This document shows positions 36,228 to 45,138 of a DNA stretch of 64,000 nt, piece by piece (the stretch's first letter is position 1; each line of letters starts with the position of its first letter). The notes under the pieces are model-generated. The model did no database searches. It was not told the origin of the DNA and saw nothing but the letters and a program-made list of their open reading frames with translations. The stretch lies in contig NZ_CP018155.1 in assembly GCF_001889045.1 (NCBI RefSeq), positions 1,862,001 through 1,926,000 on the forward strand, written 5' to 3'. Source of the stretch: Tenacibaculum todarodis. Lineage in GTDB: Bacteria; Bacteroidota; Bacteroidia; Flavobacteriales; Flavobacteriaceae. A program made the translations under genes and the position numbers.

Positions 36228-38588
36228 ATGAAAAATATTACATTGAAAACATTACTATTTCTTCTACTCTTTATAAGCCAAATTTCTTTTGGACAAAGAC
36301 TTACATTGAACGACATTGAAAATATTTGCAACAAATCAAATTGGGAAAGTGTCAATCAATTTCTAATGAATAAGAATTGGGAATACTATGAATCTGAAAA
36401 GGGAAATTCAGAAAAGTATAGCACTATAACTTGGTCTTATGAAAAAACTTATGGAGATAAGGCTTCTGCTTGGTTTTACCTTTATACTTATGAAGGATTT
36501 CCAAATAAATTAAGTTATTCCGTTTTTAATAAGCCTTCATATTCTGCCATCCAAAATTCACTAAGTTCAAAAGGTTACAAACTTCAAAATAGCGAAATTG
36601 AAAACAATGAATTAATTTCTACATATGCGAATAGCAAATTTATTTTAAAAATAACAACAGAAAAAAGAGAAAAAGATAGTTATTCAAGTTTTGACGAAAG
36701 TATTACTGCATACAGATTTTTATTAATAAAAAAGTCAAGTATTTACGACCCAGATAACGGAAAGAAAGTCGATTACTATTATGGCAATACAAAACAAGCT
36801 GAATATACAAAAGTAAATGGAGAAATTAATGGTGCTTTAAAAGTCTATTATGAAAATGGAAAACTAAAAAAGACAGGTTATTATAAAAATGGTTTAGCAA
36901 ATGGAAACTTTGTAGAGTATGACGAAGAAGGAAATAAAACGTTCGAATATTATCAGAGCAACGATAAAAAAAATGGAAAATTAACAGCATACGAAGACAA
37001 TAAAATATCTTATTCAACTCACTACAAAGATGATATTCAAAATGGAGAGAGAACCGAATACTATTATGATGACGAAAGCGGAAGACTATACCTAAAAGTA
37101 ATTGGAACCTTATTGGAAGGAGAAAAAGAAGGAAATTGGAGTTTAATCTTCATAGATAAAGAAAAAGGAGAAAGAATATTAACAAAAACAAATTACTCGA
37201 AAGGTTTAAAAAATGGTTATTCACAAGATATAAAAGGAGACAGCTTAATAATAGCAAACTATACAAACGATAAATTAGACGGCAACTACAAAGTTTATTT
37301 AGATGTTACAAGAACTGTATTTGGAGGCGTTATAGAGACTGATGTTTCAAAATTATTTTTAATATCAGAAGGGAAGTATCAGGAAGATAAAAAAACAGAT
37401 TATTGGAAAAACTATTCCTTAACAAAATCTTTAAGTAGTGAAGGAAACTATTTGAACGATGAAAAAACTGGCGAATGGAAAAATTACTATTCAAAATATA
37501 CTAATGACGATAAACCTACTCACTATTCAGAAAAACTGTACTTAATAGAAAATTACAAAAAAGGTAAACTAAATGGATTGTCAACTCGATTTTCCTATTT
37601 GAATAAAGAGAAATACAAGTGTTCAGAATTAGACGAAAACAATAAACCAAAAGATTCCTGCACTCGAATGGTTTACCAAAAAGTTTTACAAAAATCTAAT
37701 TACAAAAACAACAAATTGAATGGTGCTTTTGAGTTAAGAGATTCATTAGATATTTTAGTAGCAAAAGGTAATTTTACAAATGACCAAAAAATTGGCAAAT
37801 GGTTTCATCGTTATGAAGATGAAGATTATGACGGTAACCCTTACACATATTTTATGGAAGGCTCTTATGAAGATGATGAACGAGAAGGAGAATGGATATA
37901 CTATTATAAAAAAGGAGAAATCAACAAAACTATAAATTATTCAAACGGAGAATTTGATGGAAAATTCACAGAATGGAATAATCAAAATAAACCAAAAGAA
38001 ATAAAACGTTTTGATGATGGAAAATTTAGGGAACTAATTGTTTATGATAGCATAGGACAACAGCCTGAAAGAAAATTTGAAATTTTTGATGAATATTCAA
38101 ACAGATATAAATGCAGATTTACCCAATACTTGCCAAACGGAAAAATTTCTCAAGTTTATTGGTTAAAAAAAGAAAATGAAATAAGCCATAATTGGTTTGA
38201 AATTTCATTCCTATTAAAACTAAAAGAAAACGACAAGTCAAAAATTTACAAAGACGGAACATATAAAGATTACGACATAAATAATAGACCTCTAATTATT
38301 GGAGAATACTTTGAAGAAAGTAAAATTGGAGATTGGACTTACTATTACTATCCGCAAAAAGTCAAAATAGAAATCGAATATGACGACAATAAAATTATTT
38401 CGGAAAAGTACTTGGATTTAAATGATGCTATATTCTCTGGAGAGTTCACTTATATTAACGAAGAAGATTATATTAAAGAAATTCGTAAAATTAAGAATGG
38501 ATTAAGAAATGGAAATACGGAATTTATCGACATAAATACTGGAAAAAGAATTAAAAAAGTAAAATACAAAGACGGAAAAATAAAATAA
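36228..38588 (+). CDS. Large secreted YwqK/MORN-like repeat protein (cassette 10)
   Basis: 786 residues: signal peptide (LFLLLFISQISFGQ), an N-terminal domain of about 170 residues, then repeats from about residue 185 to the end with NG-K-x-K-x-x-G-Y-Y-K-N-G, LNDEKTGEWKNYYS, EDDEREGEWIYYYKKGEINK, and so on. Repeat units are more degenerate than in cassette 5. Probably exported to the periplasm or surface; role unknown. It is the largest single-gene cassette. Confidence 0.82.
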   Translation: MKNITLKTLLFLLLFISQISFGQRLTLNDIENICNKSNWESVNQFLMNKNWEYYESEKGNSEKYSTITWSYEKTYGDKASAWFYLYTYEGFPNKLSYSVFNKPSYSAIQNSLSSKGYKLQNSEIENNELISTYANSKFILKITTEKREKDSYSSFDESITAYRFLLIKKSSIYDPDNGKKVDYYYGNTKQAEYTKVNGEINGALKVYYENGKLKKTGYYKNGLANGNFVEYDEEGNKTFEYYQSNDKKNGKLTAYEDNKISYSTHYKDDIQNGERTEYYYDDESGRLYLKVIGTLLEGEKEGNWSLIFIDKEKGERILTKTNYSKGLKNGYSQDIKGDSLIIANYTNDKLDGNYKVYLDVTRTVFGGVIETDVSKLFLISEGKYQEDKKTDYWKNYSLTKSLSSEGNYLNDEKTGEWKNYYSKYTNDDKPTHYSEKLYLIENYKKGKLNGLSTRFSYLNKEKYKCSELDENNKPKDSCTRMVYQKVLQKSNYKNNKLNGAFELRDSLDILVAKGNFTNDQKIGKWFHRYEDEDYDGNPYTYFMEGSYEDDEREGEWIYYYKKGEINKTINYSNGEFDGKFTEWNNQNKPKEIKRFDDGKFRELIVYDSIGQQPERKFEIFDEYSNRYKCRFTQYLPNGKISQVYWLKKENEISHNWFEISFLLKLKENDKSKIYKDGTYKDYDINNRPLIIGEYFEESKIGDWTYYYYPQKVKIEIEYDDNKIISEKYLDLNDAIFSGEFTYINEEDYIKEIRKIKNGLRNGNTEFIDINTGKRIKKVKYKDGKIK

Positions 38589-38592
38589 GTAC

Positions 38593-38786
38593 TGGTGCTA
38601 ACAACGTATATAGCTCATAGCTAATTAGTTGCATAAACAAAGTTAAGGATTATTTGGAAAGTCGCCAAATTTTTAAATTTGACGATTTTCAGTAAAAAAG
38701 ATAAATAGTAAAATTTAAAAATCTGGCTTAGGCGTAATCCGAAAATAATTTTCTAATTTACACGCTACGAGCCATATACAAAACCG
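38593..38786 (+). repeat. attC-like site of cassette 10 (long type)
   Basis: 194 bp. Opens with TGGTGCTAAC (complement of GTTAGCACCA at 36199). Contains GGAAAGTCGCCAAATTT and its near-complement; closes at ACCG^TTG. Confidence 0.82.
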
Positions 38787-38814
38787 TTGCCAATAATTAT
38801 GACCACCACCACGA

Positions 38815-39528
38815 ATGAAAGAAATCTACGAGCCTAAATTTGTTGAAAAGCTATTTGACAAAATGAGTAGTTCGTATTCAAAAATGAATTACATAACCTC
38901 ATTTGGATTTAGTGAAAGATGGAGAAGACAGTGTGTTGAAGAAATTGAAATCGAGAAAGGAAAAATAGTTGTCGATTTAATGACTGGAATGGGAGAATGT
39001 TGGAAACATATTTTAAAAAATTCGGACAAAAACTCAAAACTAATCGGAATTGACTTCTCAACGGAAATGATTAATCGTGCGGAGAAGAATAAATCGAAAT
39101 TCAGAAAATCTAAAGTTGAGATTCTTAAAGAAAATGTTTTTGACAACTCAATCCCAAACGAAACTGCTGATTATGTAATTTCAGGTTTTGGGCTAAAGAC
39201 ATTTAATGATGAACAACTTGGAGAATTAGCAAAAGAAATTAACCGAATTTTAAAACCAAATGGAAAATTTTCACTGATTGACGTTTCTGTTCCGAAAAGT
39301 AGAATATTAAAACCATTTTATATGTTTTACTTGAAAAATATTATTCCTATTTTAGGAAAAGTATTTCTTGGAAGTCCAGAGACTTATAGAATGTTAGGAG
39401 TTTATACAGAACAATTTGGTAACTCAAAAAACACACATCGGATTTTTAACAGACCAGAATTTAAAGTTGAATATGTGGAATATTTTTTCGGTTGTGCAAG
39501 TGGAATTAAAGGAAGAAAAATAAAATAA
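38815..39528 (+). CDS. Class I SAM-dependent methyltransferase, UbiE/MenG-like (cassette 11)
   Basis: 237 residues. The SAM motif VVDLMTGMGECWKHIL is followed by LIGIDFSTEMINRAE and GLKTFNDEQLGELAKEINRILKPNGKFSLIDVSVP, as in UbiE/COQ5-like enzymes. The substrate is unknown; a quinone is unlikely for a cassette gene, and a small molecule is a guess. ATG at 38815, 28 bp after the boundary. Its attC is split by the first IS110 copy. Confidence 0.82.
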   Translation: MKEIYEPKFVEKLFDKMSSSYSKMNYITSFGFSERWRRQCVEEIEIEKGKIVVDLMTGMGECWKHILKNSDKNSKLIGIDFSTEMINRAEKNKSKFRKSKVEILKENVFDNSIPNETADYVISGFGLKTFNDEQLGELAKEINRILKPNGKFSLIDVSVPKSRILKPFYMFYLKNIIPILGKVFLGSPETYRMLGVYTEQFGNSKNTHRIFNRPEFKVEYVEYFFGCASGIKGRKIK

Positions 39529-39529
39529 C

Positions 39530-39651
39530 TATTGGCAACACCGTGTATAATTAATTGCTTGTTTCTAGCCTACTTACGAAAATCCGCGAGGATTTTCTAT
39601 TCGGTTTTTATTTGCTAAATTACGTGCTTAGCCACGCAACTAATCATACAC
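39530..39651 (+). repeat. attC-like site of cassette 11, left part (interrupted by IS110)
   Basis: Opens with TATTGGCAAC (complement of GTTGCCAATA at 38786). The central loop is inverted to AAAATCC-GCGA-GGATTTT. The site resumes at 40879-40885 (AAACACG); the two parts sum to 129 bp, the standard length. Confidence 0.85.
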
Positions 39652-39691
39652 GTATTCCAAGATCAAATCCTAATAAAATTTAGTTTTTATT

Positions 39692-40684
39692 TTAAGCAGC
39701 ATAATTTTGAAGAACAACATATGGTGTTCCTCTTTTAACAACTGCAAATGCTCTTGCTATTAGTTTGTTTCTCACATTATTTATCGCCAACATTTTATCT
39801 TTTCCTTCTGCCAACTTTTTTTGATAATACAACTTTAACTCACTATCATGTTGTATTGCAGAAACACTTGCCATACTCAATAAACTTTTCATCTTTCTGT
39901 CTCCTAAATAATGACATTGTTTTCGCCTGTGAATGCTGGTGCCAGAACGATGCTCAAAAGGTGCAGTTCCACAATAACTGGAAAAAGCACGCCAACTTTT
40001 AAAACGGGTAAAGTTACCTGTATGATAAATTAATTGGCAAGCAACGACCAAACCAATTCCTTTCATACTTTTTAGTAATTCGTAATTTTTACTCATAGAA
40101 ACATCATCAAAAATGATTTCTTCAATTCTAATTTCTATAGATTTTACTTGTTTAGACAAATAGTCAATACTACGCTTTAAACTGATACAACCTAAATCTG
40201 TTGTAGAACTTGTTAAAAGTACTTTCATCTCTTTTAAAGTGCCTTTTAAACCTGCATTATTTCGAACTAATTGATCTCTTAAAGCTAACAGTCTACCAAG
40301 TTCTAAATGAGAACTGCTTTTTACTGTACTCGGCATTAACTCTTCTCTGTAAAACCAACCATACTTTGCTATTACTTGAGCATCTAGCTTATCTGTTTTC
40401 TCTTTTACAATCCCAGAAGAACGCTTAATTTTTAACGGACTCTCCTCAACATAAACAACTTTCTTACTATGGAAATAAAGTGCCAACTTTAATGAATAAT
40501 AACCTGTGTTCTCAAAACAATAAAAAACAGCACTTTCTTTTGTCTGTTTTAAAACCCATTTTAAGAGACTTTTGTAACCAGCTATATCGTTCTTAAACTC
40601 TTGGTGAACTTGAGCATGATAACAATAGGCATCAATCGTCTTTTTTGATACATCTATTCCTACTACTTCTCTGTAATTTTTCAT
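39692..40684 (-). CDS. IS110-family transposase (copy 1)
   Basis: 330 residues. The N-terminal DEDD RuvC-like domain has GIDVSKK (D10), FYCFENTG (E58) and EKTDKLDAQVIA (the two Asp). The C-terminal transposase_20 domain has SMKGIGLVVACQLIYHTG and HRSGTSIHRR, where the serine after the arginine is the expected catalytic nucleophile. IS110 enzymes work with a bridge RNA encoded in the element's noncoding end. Intact, and identical to two other copies, so likely active recently. Confidence 0.95.
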   Translation of the reverse strand: MKNYREVVGIDVSKKTIDAYCYHAQVHQEFKNDIAGYKSLLKWVLKQTKESAVFYCFENTGYYSLKLALYFHSKKVVYVEESPLKIKRSSGIVKEKTDKLDAQVIAKYGWFYREELMPSTVKSSSHLELGRLLALRDQLVRNNAGLKGTLKEMKVLLTSSTTDLGCISLKRSIDYLSKQVKSIEIRIEEIIFDDVSMSKNYELLKSMKGIGLVVACQLIYHTGNFTRFKSWRAFSSYCGTAPFEHRSGTSIHRRKQCHYLGDRKMKSLLSMASVSAIQHDSELKLYYQKKLAEGKDKMLAINNVRNKLIARAFAVVKRGTPYVVLQNYAA

Positions 40685-40878
40685 ATTTTTACAATTAGAA
40701 TGATTAAATATGTTGCAAAAACTACTTCCTTTATCGGGTTTTTATAATCCTGGTATTCCAAATGGTTCTTTGCAACTTTATAGGAACTGAGGACTCGTAC
40801 GTGTAAGGGAACTGCAATTCTAAAACACGTTATAGTTCTCCTCCTTTCCTATATAAAGATATTTAATACAAACTAAAG
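40685..40878 (-). ncRNA. Candidate bridge RNA region of IS110 copy 1
   Basis: Noncoding end read leftward before the transposase. A stem (AGGAACT at 40782 with AGTTCT at 40834) encloses AAACACGTT (40823-40831), equal to the target right flank, and TACGTGTA (40798-40805), whose complement TACACGTA equals the left junction. Further on, GTATTCCAA (40753-40761) equals the element's left terminus. The order target loop then donor loop matches known bridge RNAs. Confidence 0.6.
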
Positions 40879-40885
40879 AAACACG
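40879..40885 (+). repeat. attC-like site of cassette 11, right part
   Basis: AAACACG^TT, the last seven bases of the site interrupted by IS110 copy 1; cassette 12 begins after it. Confidence 0.8.
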
Positions 40886-40903
40886 TTGGCAATAATTAAA
40901 AAA

Positions 40904-41320
40904 ATGAAAACCACCTTTCAAGAAATTTCTTCAATACTTAAAGTTTACCAACAAACTATTAAAAATTTTTGTTCAGATTTTGGAATAGATTTTAATAATC
41001 AATTTATTGGTCGAGGTTTTGTTTCAAATTCAATATTTAAGCCAGAATTTATTGACTTTTTAAAATCAAATCATAATTTTATTCGTTTATATGAAAAAGA
41101 TAATTATCACGATAAAACTGCTTCCTATATTGCAAAAAAAATTAACAGACCTTTAGATGAAATTGAGAAATATCTTAAAAAAAATAATTCTAATTTTCAT
41201 AACGACATAAATTTTAAATTTGAAAACAGTAGCTGTTTAAAATATATTTCATCATATGCAATAGATTATAATTTAGGGGGTAACTATGAATTTCTAAAAT
41301 TTAATAATTATTTAAAATGA
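40904..41320 (+). CDS. Hypothetical protein, paralogue of the last gene of cassette 12
   Basis: 138 residues from the ATG at 40904 (MKTTFQEISSILKVYQQTIKNF), preferred to a TTG at 40886 that is the cassette boundary itself. Helical, with IARxKKI-like AASYIAKKINRPLDEIEKYLKKNN resembling a helix-turn-helix. The product aligns by eye with the 42994-43503 product (YQQTIKNF / YNKTINNY; DFLKSNHNFIRLYEKDNYHDKT / EFLKSHREKLIEYENDYYKSKT). It is the first of five genes in one cassette; its stop overlaps the next start. Confidence 0.7.
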   Translation: MKTTFQEISSILKVYQQTIKNFCSDFGIDFNNQFIGRGFVSNSIFKPEFIDFLKSNHNFIRLYEKDNYHDKTASYIAKKINRPLDEIEKYLKKNNSNFHNDINFKFENSSCLKYISSYAIDYNLGGNYEFLKFNNYLK

Positions 41321-41985
41321 AACATAATAAAGAATTTAAGATTTTCGAATTAATTAGACTGAACCATACTCTTTGCCATTACTGTATGGATGAGTACAAA
41401 AACAAATCAAATATTTATGTTCCTGCTTTTGAAATAATAAATAAAGGAAAAGGATTTTTTGAAGAATATACTTTAGAATATGATTTTTGGAAAAAAAATA
41501 AATACACTTATAAAAACTTAATAAGCATTAATTTTCTTGATTATGTGGCTAAAGAAGAAAAAATTATTTACTTACCAACTATTATTTTTTTTGGAAAATT
41601 AGAGGATTGGCAACTTATCTCTTATTTGGCAATATTAAATCACTTCAATCCAAAAATATATTATGAATTTTATAAAAAAGGTGAGTCTCTGAATAATATT
41701 AAAAGTGAAATTGTTGAAAATGACAATACTTTAGTTAAAAACATTGTCTGTTTAAGAAATGAGGAAGAAATAAGTTTGTTGGAGTTTGCAAAACTTGAAT
41801 TTGAAAAAATAATTAATAAAAATGAACTAATTGAAATTGTGGAATATTATCTATATAATGAGCATAAAGAACATTATAATGATATTGTAGACGATTATGT
41901 AAAAGATGATTTTGGTGCAGACTATAGCTACAATGACCAATTAGATTTAGACCAACAAAGCCCTGAATATTGGGATAATCTTTAA
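41317..41985 (+). CDS. Hypothetical acidic protein (cassette 12, second gene)
   Basis: 222 residues, overlapping the previous stop by 4 bp (ATGA), hence translationally coupled. Soluble, with CHYCMDEYKNKS near the N-terminus (a Cys pair that could bind metal) and a very acidic C-terminus (DIVDDYVKDDFGADY). No family recognised. Confidence 0.7.
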   Translation: MKHNKEFKIFELIRLNHTLCHYCMDEYKNKSNIYVPAFEIINKGKGFFEEYTLEYDFWKKNKYTYKNLISINFLDYVAKEEKIIYLPTIIFFGKLEDWQLISYLAILNHFNPKIYYEFYKKGESLNNIKSEIVENDNTLVKNIVCLRNEEEISLLEFAKLEFEKIINKNELIEIVEYYLYNEHKEHYNDIVDDYVKDDFGADYSYNDQLDLDQQSPEYWDNL

Positions 41986-42040
41986 AACTTAATTTTAAAA
42001 TTTTCTAAAAAAATTTAAAAACTAATAATTATACACAAAA

Positions 42041-42400
42041 ATGGAAGATTTTAAATCAAAAATAAAAATACCATTATCACTAAAATTAGATAAAATAATT
42101 TCAAAGTTATTAGATAAAAACGAAATTAATAAAGGGTATGTACTTGAAGTTGGCTCATTTATTTCAGCCCATTTTATAGAAAACTTACATCAACAAAACT
42201 TTAAAAAAGGTAAAGGTCCTTTAACTAAATACCAATTAGAAGTAATTTTTGAGAATGTTGGCGACTTTTATTTACAAAATTTCAAGAATCAATTTACTCA
42301 ATCAGATGCAGAAGTAATAATGAAAAGAACAATGGATATTGTAATGTCAGAAAATTCAGAAAAAATTATATCTGATTATTTTAAAAAATTAAATATTTAA
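42041..42400 (+). CDS. Hypothetical helical protein (cassette 12, third gene)
   Basis: 119 residues, mostly helical: KIPLSLKLDKIISKLLDKNEINKGYVLEVGSFISAHFIENL. No signal peptide and no recognised family. 55 bp after the previous stop, same strand. Confidence 0.68.
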   Translation: MEDFKSKIKIPLSLKLDKIISKLLDKNEINKGYVLEVGSFISAHFIENLHQQNFKKGKGPLTKYQLEVIFENVGDFYLQNFKNQFTQSDAEVIMKRTMDIVMSENSEKIISDYFKKLNI

Positions 42401-42411
42401 CTCTCAAAAAA

Positions 42412-42966
42412 ATGAAAAATATTTTAATTATGTATATAATTATTTTACCGAATTTAATTTTTGCTCAAAAAAATAACTGGGTAGAATTTTTGAAAGAGAA
42501 AATTATAATATTGGAAATAAATAAAACAAGAGAATATAAAATTGAAGATTTAATATTCGATGTTACTTGGAATAAGAAATTAAATTATTCAAAAAATATT
42601 GGCTATTATGGTGGAATTGAAAAATTGACCATACACAAAGGAAATAAGAAATTACAAATAATAAAAATCATAGAAGATTCAGTAGCTCTTGGAAATATTT
42701 ATTTTTCTTTTTATGACTATAATTTTGATGGTTACACGGATTTTTCTATTCCAATTAATTGTGGAAATAGTTGTTGGGAAAAATATTATATCTTCAATCC
42801 TAAATTAAATAGATTTGAACACAAGAAGAGTTGGGATTATTTAAGAATTCAAAGAATAGATAAAAAAAACAAACTAATTATATCTCATCCAAGCGGAAAT
42901 GCAATTAAAGATAACATAAAATTATTTAAGATAAAAGGAATGGAAATTATTGAAATTAATACTTAA
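42412..42966 (+). CDS. Secreted hypothetical protein with XAC2610-like motif (cassette 12, fourth gene)
   Basis: 184 residues with a signal peptide (MKNILIMYIIILPNLIFAQ). Centrally FYDYNFDGYTDFSIPINCG, a D-x-N-x-D-G-x-x-D stretch as in XAC2610-type and EF-hand-like calcium loops, followed by WEKYYIFNPKLNRFEH. Probably periplasmic; function unknown. Starts 12 bp after the third gene. Confidence 0.7.
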   Translation: MKNILIMYIIILPNLIFAQKNNWVEFLKEKIIILEINKTREYKIEDLIFDVTWNKKLNYSKNIGYYGGIEKLTIHKGNKKLQIIKIIEDSVALGNIYFSFYDYNFDGYTDFSIPINCGNSCWEKYYIFNPKLNRFEHKKSWDYLRIQRIDKKNKLIISHPSGNAIKDNIKLFKIKGMEIIEINT

Positions 42967-42993
42967 TAACCATACCATATTTAAAATTAACAA

Positions 42994-43503
42994 ATGACTT
43001 TAGGAGAATTAAGAAAAGAATTAGATGTTTACAATAAGACTATAAATAATTATAATAAAACATTCAACTTAAATTTGAATATTCATACTTATGTAAAAAA
43101 TCCACAGAAGTATGCTATTAAAGACTATCAAGAAATAAACGATAAATTAGTTGAATTTTTAAAATCTCACAGAGAAAAATTAATTGAATATGAAAACGAC
43201 TATTATAAAAGTAAAACTATAACAGAAATATCTATCAAATTAAGAATAGACATTACAACAATTGTGGAATATTTACAGAAAAGATTAAATACATATTTAA
43301 TTATTTCAAAAAAAGAAAATCCAAAAAATGAAAAAATATTAATAGACAAAATAGATGGAGATGCACATTATGTCTGTCCAGAAAATGAAGGTTTAATTTA
43401 CGAAAAAACTAAAGTTTGTAAAATGTCGAGTTATGATATTTTAAAAAAAATACAAATTGAAATTCTGAAAAGTAGAATTGAATTTAACATGAAAGAAAAA
43501 TAA
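42994..43503 (+). CDS. Hypothetical protein, paralogue of the first gene of cassette 12
   Basis: 169 residues. The N-terminal 100 residues parallel the 40904-41320 product (LRKELDVYNKTINNYNKTFNLNLN; KTITEISIKLRIDITTIVEYLQKRLN), with about 50 extra residues at the C-terminus containing YVCPENEGLIYEKTKVCKM. Possibly a DNA-binding or adaptor protein from its HTH-like middle, but not recognised. Ends 2 bp before the cassette's attC. Confidence 0.7.
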   Translation: MTLGELRKELDVYNKTINNYNKTFNLNLNIHTYVKNPQKYAIKDYQEINDKLVEFLKSHREKLIEYENDYYKSKTITEISIKLRIDITTIVEYLQKRLNTYLIISKKENPKNEKILIDKIDGDAHYVCPENEGLIYEKTKVCKMSSYDILKKIQIEILKSRIEFNMKEK

Positions 43504-43504
43504 C

Positions 43505-43634
43505 TATTGCCAACACCGTATAAACTTTATTGCTGGTTTTGGCTCACTTGGGAAATTCCTTCGGAATTTCGCCGTTCGTGTTTTATTTAGTAAATTCACT
43601 GCTTAAACAACGCAACAAAGCTTATACAAAAACG
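43505..43634 (+). repeat. attC-like site of cassette 12
   Basis: Opens with TATTGCCAAC, complement of GTTGGCAATA at 40885. This shows that the five genes form one cassette and that the IS110 copy lies in the preceding site. Hairpin GAAATTCC-TTC-GGAATTTC. Confidence 0.87.
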
Positions 43635-43662
43635 TTGGCAACAAGCTAAAAAAACATCGAGA

Positions 43663-44742
43663 ATGAATGAAAAATGGGAAGAAATTTGCTTTTTACTGTC
43701 CGAAAATATAGGAACAGAAATTAGCGAAAGTGAATTTGAACAAAATGTAATCCAAGCGTTAAGGGTTTTGAATTGGAAAGAGTTTGCTGGCGATATTCAA
43801 ATTCGACCATCATTTCCATTTGGAGCATCTAACAGAATAATGCCTGATTTTGTGATTAATTCACCTGATAAGAAAAATCTGTTTGTAATTGAAATTAAAC
43901 AACCAAGCATTCCATTAACGACTAAATTTCAGCAACAACTTTTTTCCTATATGCGACAATTAAGGCTTGAATATGGAGTTTTAATTGGTGAAGCTATACA
44001 AGTATTTTACGATGGCGATTTAACAAATCACGATGACCCAGTTCTACTCGAAACATTCCGAATAGAAAAGACAGAAACAAAAGGAGAGAAATTTGTAGAA
44101 TTGTTCACTAAAGAAAATTTCAGTTTTGATTTACTAAAGTCATTTACAGAAAATTCTTTAAAGAAAATCAATCGAAGAGCTGACCGAAAAATTCTCACCA
44201 ACAAAATATTATCGGAAGAATATCAATCAAAAGTTTTAGAGTTGATTAAGCAAGATTTCTTAAACGAATATGATGCGGAATTAATTGACAATGCCTTAAG
44301 CGAGATAACAATAAATATTTTGGGACATCAGAATATCGAAACACCAAAACGAATAGTTTACGAACAAACTAACTCGGAAAACGGAAGTTCAAGAGATACG
44401 ACAAAATACAGGCTAAATGGTGGCAATAAACGACTTGCAAAAAATAGATTTGTCTTGGAATTTGTAAGACAATATTTAAAAAGGAAACCGACAACGTTTA
44501 GTCGTTTGAAAAACGTGTTTCTCGATGAATTTCAAGGTTCTACAGGAGTTGTTAACGAACTTGAGTTTGTAGAAACGAAATACGCCAACAAAACGGACAA
44601 AAGACATTTTCTTGAAAATGACGAAATTTTAGAAAGTTCCGATGGAATAAAATTTGTTGTATCAACTCAATGGGGAAAACATAACATAACCGAAATTGTC
44701 GATTTAGCAAGAAAAGAAGGTTTTCAAGTGGAAGAAGTCTGA
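43663..44742 (+). CDS. HsdR_N-like type I restriction endonuclease domain protein (cassette 13)
   Basis: 359 residues. The N-terminal domain (about 15-130) matches the type I restriction R-subunit nuclease fold: FEQNVIQALRVLNWKEF, MPDFVINSPDKKNLFVIEIKQPS (D...E-x-K) and FQQQLFSYMRQLRLEYGVLIG. No helicase motor and no specificity or methylase partner is present, so this is an orphan nuclease-domain protein. The C-terminal 150 residues are unrecognised (RLAKNRFVLEFVRQYLKRKP). Defence function is inferred. Confidence 0.78.
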   Translation: MNEKWEEICFLLSENIGTEISESEFEQNVIQALRVLNWKEFAGDIQIRPSFPFGASNRIMPDFVINSPDKKNLFVIEIKQPSIPLTTKFQQQLFSYMRQLRLEYGVLIGEAIQVFYDGDLTNHDDPVLLETFRIEKTETKGEKFVELFTKENFSFDLLKSFTENSLKKINRRADRKILTNKILSEEYQSKVLELIKQDFLNEYDAELIDNALSEITINILGHQNIETPKRIVYEQTNSENGSSRDTTKYRLNGGNKRLAKNRFVLEFVRQYLKRKPTTFSRLKNVFLDEFQGSTGVVNELEFVETKYANKTDKRHFLENDEILESSDGIKFVVSTQWGKHNITEIVDLARKEGFQVEEV

Positions 44743-44768
44743 ATTGAAAATCAGAACTCAAAAAGCCA

Positions 44769-44961
44769 GTTGCCAACAACGTATATAGCTCATAGCTTGG
44801 TAGTTGCTTAATCAAAGTTAAGGCATATTTGGAAAGTCGCCAAATTTTTAAATTTGACGATTTCCAATAAAAAAGATAAATAGTAAAATTTAAAAATCTA
44901 GCTTGTGCTTAATCCGAAAATTATTTTCTAATTTGCACGCTACGAGCCATATACAGAGACG
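44769..44961 (+). repeat. attC-like site of cassette 13 (long type)
   Basis: 193 bp. Opens with GTTGCCAAC (complement of GTTGGCAAC at 43634). Closes at GACG, directly joined to mini-cassette 1. Confidence 0.8.
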
Positions 44962-45126
44962 ATGGGATGCAATACCTTCGGTCTTTTGCATCCCATCGCC
45001 GCGCGGCTTCGCCGATGACATGCGCAGCCCTTCGGGACTGCACACATCATCGGCTAAATTCAATTTTTGAAATTGAAAAATACTGCGTATCTTCCAATTT
45101 CAAAAACTAAATTTAGCCTCGCGGCG
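44962..45126 (+). repeat. ORF-less mini-cassette, copy 1
   Basis: 165 bp, visibly more GC-rich than its surroundings; five identical copies in the array. The 5' end ATGGGATGCAA is the complement of TTGCATCCCAT at its positions 26-36, right where its own attC-like part begins (CGCCGCG ... CGCGGCG at the end). Inner arms: GCCGATGA/TCATCGGC, GCAG-CCCTTCGGG-ACTGC, and CAATTTTTGAAATTG-type arms. It lies exactly between G and TT of a cassette junction. Confidence 0.85.
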
Positions 45127-45138
45127 TTAGCATACATT

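Larger units (their letters stand above)
39652..40878 (-). mobile_element. IS110-family insertion sequence, copy 1
   Basis: 1227 bp, identical as far as can be seen to copies at 55927 and 60275. One transposase gene, a 40-bp left end and a 194-bp noncoding right end (upstream of the transposase), the IS110-subgroup layout. No terminal inverted repeats or target duplication are evident. Ends are inferred from the attC length; a shared ACACGT at both junctions leaves about 6 bp of ambiguity. Confidence 0.88.

Noticed and set aside
39748..40428. Two open frames on the + strand inside each IS110 copy
   Set aside because: Antisense shadows of the transposase gene, repeated only because the element is repeated.
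39652..40885. Reading the IS110 copies as integron cassettes
   Set aside because: The first bases of the element have no complement in an attC of its own, and the gene reads opposite to all cassette genes; the three identical insertions inside attC sites fit transposition.
44962..45126. Mini-cassette as a MITE of the IS110 element
   Set aside because: It shares no terminal sequence with the IS110 copies and is inserted at a different point (the G^TT crossover rather than 7 bp before it).
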